DNA of 64,000 bases from Apiotrichum sp. Y4204 (lineage: Eukaryota > Basidiomycota > Tremellomycetes > Trichosporonales > Trichosporonaceae). Positions within the stretch are counted from its first letter, which is position 1. The number at the start of each line of letters is the position of its first letter. The notes beneath the pieces are model-generated. The model worked only from the letters and a program-made list of their open reading frames with translations. It searched no databases and had not been told where the DNA came from. The stretch is from assembly GCA_025531455.1 (NCBI GenBank), contig JAMYHL010000067.1:124001-188000 (forward strand), given 5' to 3'. The position numbers were made by a program, and so were the translations under genes. This document shows positions 53,105-63,999 of the stretch, piece by piece.

Positions 53105-54800
53105 CTAGTCCTCCATTTCCTCCTCATCCTCCTCCTCCATCTCCTCCTCGTCCTCATCCTCGTCCTCAAACTCAACCTCCATCTCATCCTCATCCTCCTC
53201 ACCCTCGTTCGCCGAGTCGTACATGTCCGGCCCCTCGTCGCTTTCCTCTTCGTCTGTCTCCTCCTCGTCGTCATCGTCTGCGAATCGTGCTCCGGTCTTC
53301 GCTGCCGGTACGGTGCCAGCCGGGGTGTTCTTCGGTTTCCGTGGGGCACCACCGTCAGCAATGGACACGCAGATAAGTCGGCTGCCGTCCGTGCTGTATG
53401 TCGCGACGGGAGAAATCTGTTCGCTATCCCCGCCAAGGAGGGAGAGGTCGTGGACGTTGATGTTTCCGTCCGACGACACACTCGTCAGAAGCACGGTGGG
53501 GCCAGCCGGAGCAGGGAACGTCAGGGCGTCGACAGACTTTACACTGCAATTGTCAGATATGAACGTGTGACAGCGAAGGTATCACGCACCGGTTCGTGTG
53601 ACCCACAAGCGTGCCCACGCGCTCAAGCTCCGCCTTGCCCTGCGGGCTACCCTCCTCTGCCTCGTCCTCCTCATCCTTCTCCTCCTCATCTTCTTCCTCA
53701 TCCTCGCCAATTTCAACAGAGTATACCTCCACACCGTCCTTCTCCGTGCCCACGCAAAGGACCTCCATGTCTTTGCCGGGAAGGTCCGCAAAGAGCAGGG
53801 TGTTGAAACGCGACTTGGTCTCAAGCGTGTGCAGGAGCTTGAGCGTCTGCGAGAGTCAGCTGAGGTCCGATGGCACAAGCTTTTCAACATACCAGAGAGT
53901 AGATCTGGATCTTCTTGGGAAAAAGAACTGCAAAGTGTGTTCCCAGCGGGCTGAACTTGACGAGCTCGGCCTCAGACCCCAGAGGCAAGGATGCGGCGCC
54001 ACGACCACGCATGAGATCCCACATCTTAAGGGTGCAATCCTTGCCAACACTAAGCGCGACGCGGCCTGTGGGATGAATGGCAACGTTGTTGACGCGTCCA
54101 GAATGGCCCTTGAGAGACTTGAGAAGCGCCCAGTCGCTCGTGCGGAAGAGGGAGAGAGTCGAGTCCGCCGACGTCGTGAGAAGGTGCGAGGACGACGGGA
54201 ACGTGAGTGACGTGATGGTACCTGCTGTCAGCACGTCTGAACGCAAGCAGGTGCAATACACCGATGTGAACCTGCACCTCATGACTTACCGGTATGCTGG
54301 CTGAGCCTTCCGACCTCCTTCCTCCTCCTGAGATCCCACACTTTAACGAACTCGTCCTCGGACCCGGTGGCAAGCCATTTCCCACCAGGCGACGCGGCGA
54401 CCGTCTTGATCATGGCCAGGTGTGCGGGGAAGATAAAAATGGGGGTGAGCGTCGGCCTGTCGGCGCCGGGTGCGTACCGCCCCTCGAGGCCGTACAGGAT
54501 CTTCTCATAAGATCCAGCAACGATCTTGAACGTCGGCGCGTCGTCCGCCACGAGGCTCATCTCAGCCTCCTCGGGGAGCGCGCGGGACTTGCCCTTCGCC
54601 TCCGCGGACTTGGTGGGCTTGTCGGCCTTCGCAGCCTTGGACTTCACGGGAGCCGCGGCCTCGCCCTTTGCCTTCTTCGCGATGGATTTGTTCTTTGCGT
54701 CGGCCTTGCCCTCGTACGTGACCTCGACAGTCGGCTTGGCCGCTGCGCGCTTGTACGGCCCGGCGCGCGACTTGGACTTGCTCTTGCCCTGCTTGCCCAT
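53105..54800 (-). CDS. MAK11: WD40 protein Mak11 / PAK1IP1, 60S ribosome biogenesis
   Basis: Four exons, 54800-54290, 54221-53893, 53846-53590, 53543-53105, give 511 aa. The start is MGKQGKSKSK, a Lys-rich nuclear/nucleolar-type leader. WD repeats follow: FKIVAGSYEKILYGLEGRY, FPAHLAMIKTVAASPGGKWLATGSEDEFVKVWDLRRRKEVGRL, HTGTITSLTFPSSSHLLTTSADSTLSLF, LKGHSGRVNNVAIHPTGRVALSVGKDCTLKMWDLMRGR, and LFPKKIQIYS. An acidic insert (EDEEEDEEEKDEEDE) interrupts a later blade, and the last ~90 residues are highly acidic (EEMEEEDEEEMED). This matches fungal Mak11, which acts in pre-60S maturation, possibly loading Rlp24. GHSGRVNNVAIHP is the most diagnostic block. Confidence 0.9.
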
Positions 54801-55237
54801 GATGGAGTTTGGATGGGAGATGGAGTATGGAGTGTTGAGCGCGGGCTCTCGGCTGAACTTCTCAACCCCACCCACGGTCGCAAGGTTTGTTATGACGCCC
54901 AGAAGGCGAAGGACTTCGCTAGATCCAACTTTTGGTGCATAATGAGGTGTAAATTAAATTCACCGGTATCACTTATCAATCCGTGTTGGAAAGTTCAAAA
55001 TTGGCTGGGTGGTTGGCTGCCGGCGCTGGCCGGAATTTCAGGCGCCGAAAGTCGCCGAATGCAAGACTTCGAGACGCATAAGAGATCCGATCAACCAAGC
55101 CCATCGTTGCCCATGTCGCTTGGTCCCGCTGACCTTAACACTGCATACTGGAATTGTGGATCGTGCCCTCCCCGCTCCACAAGCTCCCCGTTTCGTGATC
55201 AATGAATGCATATCTGAAGAGTGGTACATTTGTACAT
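54801..55237. other. Intergenic region MAK11-mL44
   Basis: About 437 bases: MAK11 promoter and mL44 3' region. An AT-rich stretch (GTGTAAATTAAATTC) lies near 54948-54962. Nothing coding. Confidence 0.4.
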
Positions 55238-56487
55238 CTAGAGAGCCCTGCGAAGGGCCCGTCCGGAGTGGGAGACCGGCTCGTGCTGGCCGACCGAGAC
55301 GAGGTTGGGGCGGAACTGACCCTCCGTGGGCAAGGTCTCGAGGCCCTTGGCGCCGGTCTGAAGCGGCCGGTCAGCGTGAGCCGAGGTGGGGAGAGCCTCG
55401 TTTCTGTTCTGGACGAGGTAGAGGGAGAGAAGAGCATTGGTGGCGGCGCGGTGCTCGGCCATTGCGAGGGACGAGCCGTGGCCCTCAGCAAGCTTGAGGC
55501 CATTCGAAAGGAAGAGACCAATGTTGAACAGGGGCGCCTGAGTTGCCGCACCGGACGATGCAAGAACGCTGTGAAGTTAGAACTAGATGGGTCCGACATG
55601 TCCCTTGCTATTATCACTCACCGAGACTCAATGCGGCTAGACTGGGGAGTGAGAGCAACGCCAGCATCTGCGAGGTGCTTGGCGACAACGCCCGACAGCA
55701 CATATTTGGGATTGCGGAAGTTGAAGAGGTTGGCCATATCGATGTGACGGCTCAAGAAGTGGGCGTGGACAAACTGGCGTGCGGCCGCGATGCCCTGCTC
55801 CTGGTAGATCAGGCCGACGAATGCGCGAACCACACTGGCGAGGCAGTCGGAGAAACCAGCCTTGCGACGATCCGCAGACACCTCGGACGACTCCTCGCCC
55901 TCCTTGCGGAATCCTGGGGCCACAGGCGTCTCGACGTATTTACGCTCATAAGCCGGCTGCTTCCAACGGATGGGCACTGCGCTCGGCGCGTTCTTGGGCA
56001 GGACCGTCGTGGAAGCGTAGTTCGTGACGCTAATACCGAGCTCCCGACCGACAGACTGCAGTGCGGAGGGTCCAACATAGCTAGTCACCGCGTTGGAGAT
56101 GGCGACGGTGGGGAGGTTGGGGTATCGGCTGGCCACCTCCTCTGTCGCGAACAAGCCAAGGAGAGAGTTTCCGAGGGTCGCAAGAAGCTCGTTGTTCTCC
56201 TGTGCAGACGCGCCGCCTTCCGGGTCAGCGGCCTCGGCTTCGGAGAAGGAAGTGTGAGTGAGACAGGTAAGGAGCTGCTTCTGGAGTTCGGGGGTGGAGG
56301 GGAGGGAAAGACGGGCAAGGAGCGCGGCCATGGCGGTGGACGAGTAGGGGTCCGAAGCCAGCTCCTGCCGCCTGAACAGCGGCGCAGACGAGCTCAGCTG
56401 GCGGGAAGGAACAACCAGGCGACGACGGAGGGGAGTGCGCGCCAGGCGGCGCATGAACGCCGAGGACATCGTGTAGGCCGGGTTCAT
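55238..56487 (-). CDS. MRPL3: Mitochondrial large-subunit ribosomal protein mL44 (RNase III-like)
   Basis: Two exons, 56487-55622 and 55568-55238, give 398 aa. The N-terminus is an R/S-rich mitochondrial targeting peptide (MRRLARTPLRRRLVVPSRQLSSSAP). Then comes an RNase III-type helical domain: QKQLLTCLTHTSF, NNELLATLGNSLLGLFATEEVASRYPNLP, KAGFSDCLASVVRAFVGLIYQEQGIAAARQFVHAHFLSR. The catalytic acidic residues of true RNase III are not in place, as in other mL44 proteins. A C-terminal dsRBD-like part includes GHGSSLAMAEHRAATNALLSLYL. mL44 is a structural protein near the mitoribosome exit tunnel. Start: first in-frame ATG (56487); a second Met six codons on is equally possible. Confidence 0.9.
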
Positions 56488-57477
56488 CGTCGGAGATGTT
56501 GGTAGGATCTCAGAGATGAAAGGACAATGTCGAGAAGCCGGACGATTAAACGCGACGGCCTTTGGTGCTCGGATCGGAGCTTTTGTTTTGGCTTGTCGGA
56601 ACTGGTCTCGGAGCGACCGGTGACCGAGAGCGGAGATGACGGGTGTGTGGTGTGGTGTTTTGCGGACTTGCGCTCTCGACAAGACACTTTTGATAGCTCG
56701 ACCAAGACTTTCCGAGGGCGTTTTTTGGTGGGACAAACGATGAGGATACGAGGGTGGTCGCTGAAAAAGACAGGTTTCCCACGGTAGCTCTAGAAAGGTC
56801 GTCTGACTGGCGCCAAATACTGTCGATCTGGTGATCCGGATCAGCAAATACCCCCGTTTCCATCAAAGGGGGGGGGCATGCGATCGCCATGAAACATTAG
56901 CGTGTAAGACATGCGACATGCGATCCCTCTTATGCAATCCCCCTCCGATATTCCGATACGGACATTCCCATGCCGGTGCGGACTCGGTGGATGATGATTG
57001 ATGGTGCCTTTTTTGAGCACGCCTTCTGCGCTGCCGCCGTGCGCGCCGTGTGCGCCGTGAAACTGTACAGATCGTACAGACCGTACATCGACAGGGTGAT
57101 GGTTTTTGCCTCATGAGAGATGAGAAATGACGCCATTGCTCGCTCTTTCCGTCCAGTGCTGCAGTACGAATACCGCCCGCTAGCCACTCGTACTGCGTCC
57201 TGCTCCTCCTACCTGCCCCTCTGCCTGGTGCTTTTTCTCACAGCGCGGTTGTGGCTCTTGCTCCACCTCTCTCGCTCTGCTACGCGCTTCCCTCCTGGCC
57301 TCCTGTCGTCTCGGTCATTCGCTTACCTCAAGCTGGACACCACCCCCCCTTGACAACCCACGTCGTCAGCAGGCTGTCATCTCTCTCTTTATCTCTTCTC
57401 TCATCCTTCTTGCGATTTAAAAGGCGCCCATCCATCCTTTTGCGATCCCCTCATCTCGCCTCTTACCATCCATCACC
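56488..57477. promoter_or_regulatory. Divergent promoter region, mL44 / rhodanese
   Basis: About 990 bases between two divergently transcribed genes for mitochondrial proteins; both promoters lie here. A 9-G run is at 56868-56876. A C/T-rich leader (57350-57420) precedes the rhodanese ATG. Confidence 0.45.
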
Positions 57478-58282
57478 ATGTCCTTCCGTACTGCTGTCCG
57501 CCGCGCCGCCTCGGGTTGCGGCTGCAACGGCGCCCGCATCGCGTCGCGCGCCATTGCCCGCCCTGTGCTTGCTTCCCGCGCCGTCCCGGCCATGAGCATC
57601 CCCGCGATCCGCGCCTTCACCACCTCGTCGCCCGTCCTCAAGCAGGCCCGCGACGCCTGGGCCAAAGACCCGGTCATTGGCTACGACCAGGTCAAGGAGT
57701 ACTCGGAGCGTCCCTCGGACGTAAGTGCAGGATTGCTGCTCACATGTTCTGATCCGTGCTGACATGCAGAACGTCCTTCTCGTCGATGTCCGTGACCCCG
57801 AGGAGGTTGAGCTTGGCTCCATCCCGGGATCCGTGAACCTCCCCCTTCCCCGTCTTGACGACGCTCTTAACCAGAACTTCAGCCCCGGAGCTTTCCAGAA
57901 TGTGAGTGAGAATGGCGATGGCATCGCTGTGGAGGGCGATGGCAGGAGCAACGGGGCCTCGTGCAAGAAGTACGGTAAACAAGTTGAAACGCTCATATCG
58001 TGGATCAGCGACATCTTTTGTGCTTCTTGCAGTCGCCATCGCTCATGCTGCTCGCATCGCACTCTTCCACTCCGTACTCGACGCTAACCCCTTCAGGAGT
58101 TCGCTTTCGCTAAGCCCCTCCCCAAGCAGAACATTGTGTTCTTCTGCCGCTCGGGCAAGCGCTCGGCCACGGCCTGCGAGTTCGCCGAGGCCAACGGCTA
58201 CCCCAACGTCCGCAACTACGTCGGCTCCATGCTCGACTGGGCCGAGCACGAGGGCCTCGACCCCGAGTCGCTTGGTCTCTGA
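57478..58282 (+). CDS. Mitochondrial single-domain rhodanese (thiosulfate sulfurtransferase-like)
   Basis: Three exons, 57478-57720, 57770-57901, 58097-58282, give 186 aa. Residues 1-~55 are an R/A/S-rich targeting peptide (MSFRTAVRRAASG...RAFTTSSPVL). The rhodanese domain has VIGYDQVKEY, NVLLVDVRDPEEVELGSIPGSVNLPLP, and the active loop FFCRSGKRSATA with catalytic Cys at about 142; the loop CRSGKRS has the six-residue size of sulfur-transferring enzymes, not the seven of Cdc25 phosphatases. Family knowledge: relatives are yeast Rdl1/Rdl2, which transfer persulfide sulfur from thiosulfate or glutathione persulfide. The intron at 57902-58096 is 195 nt. Confidence 0.92.
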
Positions 58283-59224
58283 GCCATGGATTCCATGGCG
58301 TAACAAGGAGGACAAAAGGGAGCGCGATGAAAGGGCCTAAAGCACGCGGGCTGGTGTCGTCCGGTCGTGTTGCGCACGGCCCAAAAGGAAGAAGTCGGTA
58401 GTTTGCACTGTCTTGGAGATAACAACATAGACGCCAAATGCGCTGTATCTTGAAGTTTGTGGTTATTGGTCGAGGTGCATCAATGTGTGTGCTGCCAACT
58501 CACGTATCTGATAACCACACTTACCTGACGGAAGACTACTTGACATGAGCCACACTGGCCTCCTCAAGGTAGCGGCGGCAACGTCCTATATCATGACCTC
58601 AGTCCAAGCATTCGGGTCGGGCGGACTGATTCATAATCACGCGTCATGACATGCAATGACATCGCCTTGGGCGGCCACCGGACGACATGGTTGTCTCCGG
58701 TGTCCTATGTATAGTACAGAAGTGTTGTGTGTTGATTCCACCAAATGGCCTGATCAGGACCAGGTCTCGGGCCTCGAGTCCAGCCACTGCGCCACCATTG
58801 CAACAGAGCACGCACTTGCTCCTGTGGTCCATTCGGAAACACGCTATCAATTGCAACATTCGTCCGCGGGGAATGATGCAACCGATACATTCTACACCCT
58901 CCCAGGGCGCTGAGTAAGTGCGTCGTAAAGACTTGACCCACAGCAGGTGCACTACGACTTAGTCAGACATGGTAGTGCTTGTGACCATAACGCTAGCCGA
59001 CGGCCGTGCTGTTTCGGATTTGTCCATTGTAACATTGTCTATTTGTCCATTACCACTAGCACGCATGAAATTGAGTGCAATTTAGTGCAATATAAAGATG
59101 AATACCACGCCATCATTAAACCTGGGCTCCCCTGCACGCCGGCTCTCCTGCACGCCCTGCTCGGCAGAGTCTCCCCACCTGACAAGGCCCAGGAGATGGA
59201 GATTACAACACTTCATCGATGTCA
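58283..59224. other. Intergenic region between convergent rhodanese and kinase genes
   Basis: About 940 bases. A TGGCGCAGTGG element on the minus strand near 58785 looks like a Pol III A box, but no B box or cloverleaf follows. No coding ORF recognised. Confidence 0.4.
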
Positions 59225-60671
59225 TTATCGTGCCCCGGTACGCTTGCGCGCCATATCAAGGAGAAAGGGGCCGAGAATTGTGTCTACTGGTGGCTTCGGC
59301 CTGTTAAGGCGGGACAGAAGCGTAACAGTCGCCGCCGCGCTGCGACGCGCTGTTGGTTCAAGCATCACGAGTCCCTCGAGTACGTCGAGCAGGTCCTCGG
59401 CCGGAGGTACGGAAAGCGCATCTCGCACCCGCTGTGGCGGGTACTGATCAAATGCTATCTTGCCTGCGTCAGGAAGCGAGCTGAAGCTCTACTCGTCAGC
59501 GCCGCATACAATGACCACTCACCGGCCAGGATTTGGGCGTTGGCGTACCCAGCAAACGGAAGATGCTGGCGGCAAGCCCAAGTTCTCCAAATGCTGCAGA
59601 GAAGAGCGGCGATGGCGGACCGGTCGGGACGGGGACGGCACTCGTCTTATCTGTGACGTCAAGGCGGGCGAACTCCGCTTCGAGCCCCGCCCGATCTGAT
59701 CGCTTGGACTCGGCTACCGGCTTGACCTTCGATTTCGGGGGCGATTTGGCGGTCCCTTCGTCGTCCGAGTCACTTGGACTGTCGCTCCCGCTTGTGTTGC
59801 CACTCCCTCTGCTGACTGGGTGGAAGAACTCGGCGAGGGTCACTCCAGCCGACCAGAGGTCAATTGCTGCAGCATCGTACTTGGCAGGAGAGAAGAGTAG
59901 TTCTGGCGCACGATATGGACTGTAGTCTGTTAGCTGCGCCGATCATCTCTACTCACCCAGTCCCAACTGCACAACTCATCGCACCGCCATCGCCTGCAGG
60001 TTCGCCGTCCCAGGCCGCACCGAAGTCGATCAACACTGGCACGCCCTCGAAGCTGAACATGATATTCCCAGGCTTCACATCGCGGTGTGCGATTCCGCAA
60101 GCATGGAGGTGAGCCAGAGCCTGGAAAAGGCCCTCAGCCGTATGCAGAAAGAGCTCGCTGGCGTGGGGGCGCAGCCCCTGGAATGCGAGAACGTCAGACA
60201 GCTTGAATGCCAGTAAAGGGAGCACGAGGGTGTGCTCTATCCGTGTTGCATCATACGTATATGCAAGCAGAGCAACGATCTGGGGTTAGAGACGCAGTAA
60301 AATCCAGAAGAGAAACCAAATCTCTGAATTGGCCCCAAAATGCTATTGACAGTCCAGTCGCTGGTGACTACCCACATTTGGTTGCGTGACGCGTTGCAAG
60401 ATGCGAACTTCTCGGACCACGTCGTGAGGTCGTCGAGCTTTGGCGGTGCCGCGCTTGGGAGCTGAAACGAGTTTGCGTACTCTGCGCTTGGCTGCCGCTG
60501 AGAGAATCCTGTCATCCGAGTTGGCCGAGGCTACGGCTGTTGCAGCAGTCGACTGTTTCCCGGCAGGCTCGTCGTCCACCAACAAAACATCACCATGAAT
60601 GCCTGCGATCAGCCCCTAAGCTCTGCTTCTAACTAACCTTGGGCCAGAGGGATGAGGCGTTGTGAGGGCAT
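59225..60671 (-). CDS. Protein kinase, CDK-activating kinase (Cak1/Csk1)-like
   Basis: Five exons, 60671-60638, 60602-60376, 60279-59957, 59919-59523, 59488-59225, give 414 aa. The C-lobe is complete: HLHACGIAHRDVKPGNIMF (HRD about 152-154), PVLIDFGAAW (DFG 172-174), GPYRAPELLFSPAKYDAAAIDLWSAGVTLAEFF, IFRLLGTPTPKSWP and LLMLEP-like LEGLVMLEPTARRSA. The N-lobe is unusual: no GxGxxG loop is visible in residues 1-40 and the ATP-binding Lys is not obvious; REVRIL near 77 is the expected helix C with its Glu. Lack of the glycine loop, IDFG instead of the usual KxxDFG, and the LGTPTPKSW block resemble yeast Cak1, which phosphorylates the CDK T-loop. An acidic SDSDDE insert sits after the APE helix. 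The last exon's end is less certain. Confidence 0.82.
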
Positions 60672-62549
60672 GGGAAAGCTGGAGCATTGATCGGAGAAGA
60701 AGAGGAGGCGCCTCAGAGCTCGATATATACTCGAACCGCCCGCTTCTCCTGTTCGTTGCGTGTCTCAGACGAGTGGCCACTGGAGGAATGTTTGCTTGGT
60801 TGGCCGCCACCCTCCCTATCCGCCGCAGTCCTGCGATCTAGTCCGTTCCACACTGGCACAATCCTTGTGTGAGGTAAAAGGTGAGTGGGCTCAGGCGACG
60901 AAAGAAAAGGGGCAGAGGTACCTTGTGACGAGAAACGGGCCACGATTGAATGCAGGGTCGCCCGAACGAAGACGTCGAACAAGCTTTCGGGATGAGCTTT
61001 GTCCATACCCACCGTGGTAGGTACGAGGACGGTGGGAAGAGGACCAGGATGGCCGAAGGATGGCGACCGCAGATTCCGCTGCCTAGGCTGTTTCTGTTGT
61101 TGTTGTTGATGAACAAGCCCGTGCCTGGTAAGGCCCCGATCTGAGCTACTGAGAGGCTGTGACGATTGGAGAGAAGGGAAGTGAGCTAGTCGAGGTGACA
61201 TGAGGTGTGATTTGAGGTGTCTCGCGTGTCTCGGCTTACAATGACCACCATTTCTCGGCTTTTGCGGCTCTGCACTTTGAGAGCTGTGCGGAGTGGGTGG
61301 TGTAATGGATTGACGGAGTGTTGTCGAGTCGTTGGTAGCTGATCGCTCACTTGCTCGACTGAGCTGATGTATAATGGCCGAATCGCAGGCGGATTGACCA
61401 AAATCGGATTACAACATTCGCAAGTTGCAAAACGACAGCTCAACAACGACACCCGCTGTACAGCTACTGCCGTCTGTGGACAAGTGCGCGTTTGTTTGTG
61501 CATCTCGAGTGCAGTAACTCCGGGTGCCACACGCCCAAAGCCAGTGCAGGCAAATGCCACAAATTGCGTGGTGGCGCAGTGCATGAGTCGGTGGCGCAAT
61601 GCACAAAGGGCCGCTGTCAGGCCGTCAGGTACAGTACACTCACATACCCCTCACAAGAAGGCGCTAGTGAACGGCACTAGATCACTAGCTCGCTAAACCG
61701 CGGACCGCTCGATGCGCAGGCGTATCCCCGAGCTCGATCGGGGCAGATCCGAATGAGGTGGGGCACGGCAACATCCTGGCTCTCGCCTCGCGCTACGGGG
61801 CTGGTTGCCACTTTTGTGACCGAAGTGCCGCTCGTGCTGGTTGTCTCCTTGTGGAATCAATGGAATCGTCTGTGGGATCGCGAGGACGCGTTCCCGCGTT
61901 CCCGCAACGTTGACTAGCCACGCTAGCCACGCAGCCATGCTCAAACCTTCTGGGCATCGCATCACACTAGTCGATCCCAACTCCCTGTCCAGATTGATCG
62001 TCCTCAACACTCGATCCGCGGGCGTCCGAACCGACCTCAGGCTGTGTCGGGCACTGAGCCGTCGCCCTTCTCCCTCCCCTCGCCCTTCCTTGCTTCCCAC
62101 TGGCCACTGGTCCTGCCATTCCCACCAGCCACCAATATGCATGGACCTCTCCGATCACGATGCATGGTCCTCCGATCGCGATGAGCCCACCTGGGATCTG
62201 TATGGTCCAAGGGCGTGATTCCGGAAACAGCCAATTAATACGTGTATTTATGCCATGGAAGGAAAGCCATGCTGATACTGATAAACTTAAATCAGGGGCA
62301 CACGCGCCAGACGCGCCGCGTTCAAGACCTTGATTAGCCTCGGCGCGCACCTCGAGGTTATTTATTATGGTCGCATAGTGATTGTGCAGGGTACTGTACT
62401 ACACTCACTACACTCACTCCACACATCTTAACTGTTCATTCAATCGGTTTTATTGATCCATCCTTCTCGTGACTTTCACAAACATCGTCCTCTTCTCTGG
62501 TTTCGTGATCACCAACCGTTCAAATAACACCACACCTATCACCGCAGAC
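60672..62549. other. Intergenic region between divergent kinase and NSE4 genes
   Basis: Nearly 1.9 kb without a supportable gene. The C/T-rich stretch 62060-62100 and AT-rich patches near 62230-62290 stand out. A short GTGGCGCARTGCA motif is duplicated near 61571 and 61590. ORFs here are short and of random composition. Confidence 0.4.
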
Positions 62550-63999
62550 ATGGCATCTCCCGGGCCATCACGACCGCGGAGGTCTCGCGCGAGCCGACAT
62601 GTCAGCCCACTCCCTAGCAGCGTCGACGCGCCCGAGACGCCGCCATCACAGAACGTGCCCGAGACGCCGCATACCGAAGAGACTGCGAAGAAGAAAGGCC
62701 GCCCACGCTTTGAGACGCGTGAAGACTTCTTCCGTGGCCAACCGGCTGAAGTGAAGCGTGCCATTCAAGCGCAGTATGAAGTCCTCAACGATAACATGAA
62801 CCGTGAGCTCATGCGCGTCGATCAAGGCGCTGATTAAAAAGGCTCCATTCTTGCCGGCAACGAAATTACCCCACTGATGATGCGTGAAGTGGTTGGGAAG
62901 TCAAACAAACTAGTCAAAGATGGTAAGTGGAGAGGCTTATGAAGCTGTAACATTTGCCGGGAGAGGGGGGGGGGGGGGGGAGCACTTTACTGACATTGGG
63001 GCAGTACATGATCCGAATATGGCGCAGCACGACGCTAGGGTAGTGACTGCTCTGAAGGCGATGATCTCCAAGCGAATCCGCAGCGAAGGTACTTATACTG
63101 CCTTTGATGTGGACGAGCTCATTCGGCAGTGAGTGGAATGTGACCGGCGGCATTGCGTGTGCCTCTTTATGTTACTGACGGGCAGCGTCAAAAGGAATCT
63201 CGGTCTGGATGCCATTGAGGGGCAATTTTTGCAAGACGAACTTGCTGATGATGGCGATGGCGATGGAGACGTGGGCCAGCTGCAGTCACAGGCCGAACGC
63301 GAAGACGCGCTTCTCGATTACGCCAACGGTGACGTTTTGGGCGACTGGGCCAAGATTGGCTGGATTGCGGCACGCTACTACCGCCGAGTTCCCGGCGTTG
63401 AGTTCATGAACGGCCCTGTGGAAACCGTGTACCAGAAACGTGCCATTGCACGGCGGCAGACCCAAAAAAATGTTGCCCCAACGACAAGCGTCAAGGAGAT
63501 TGTCCCCGATACAACGCATAAAGTTCGCGACGTTACAGACCAGAATGTTCGAACGGTAAGTATGTCCAGAAGGGTCTCGCTGACATTTTCTTAGGTGTTC
63601 AACGCACTGAGGGCAGTGGATACCGGCAATGGATACAATTATTTCCGCTTGATCATCAACCCCAGGAGCTTCAGTCAATCCGTGGAGAATGCCTTCTATG
63701 TTGCGTTTCTTATCAATGAAGGGAGGGTGGCGGTCGAGTTGACTCCAGAAACTGGAGAGATCACCGTCTGTGAGTACACAATCACATAAAGCACGCCTCT
63801 AACCTCAGTTGCCCGACCAACTCCTTACGACGCGGCAATTGATGGAGTACATCGCTCCAACCATGCGGTGACGGAGTTTACGTTTGACGTTTGGAAGAGG
63901 GCCATCCGCATTTTCAAGATCAAACGAACGACCATCCCGCACCGCGATGACCAAGTCGCAAGGGAACCCGAGTGGCAGACGCGAGCGACTGCAAGCTAG
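62550..63999 (+). CDS. NSE4: Nse4, kleisin subunit of the SMC5/6 complex
   Basis: Six exons, 62550-62802, 62842-62922, 63005-63128, 63186-63555, 63595-63769, 63809-63999, give 397 aa ending at TAG two codons before the window edge. Removing the first 39-nt intron (GTGAGC donor, CTGAT branch, AAG acceptor) takes out an apparent in-frame TAA and restores YEVLNDNMNRSILAGNEITPLMMREVVGKSNKLVKDVHDPNMAQHDARVV, the Nse4 N-terminal Nse3-binding region. Later blocks GDWAKIGWIAARYYRRVPGVEFMNGP and VFNALRAVDTGNGYNYFRLIINPRSFSQSVENAFYVAFLINEGRVAVEL are the diagnostic Nse4 C-terminal winged helix that binds Smc5. The first ~55 residues are disordered. The complex acts in recombination, replication-fork stability and chromosome segregation. 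Confidence 0.93.
62965..62980 (+). repeat. 16-G homopolymer inside NSE4 intron 2
   Basis: An uninterrupted run of 16 G within the 82-nt second intron, about 24 bases before the CAG acceptor. Confidence 0.9.

Noticed and set aside
58745..58800. TGGCGCAGTGG A-box-like element on the minus strand
   Set aside because: No B box or cloverleaf follows within tRNA distance.
62835..62837. In-frame TAA suggesting NSE4 is a pseudogene
   Set aside because: A 39-nt phase-correct intron removes it and restores the conserved sequence; all later exons are intact.
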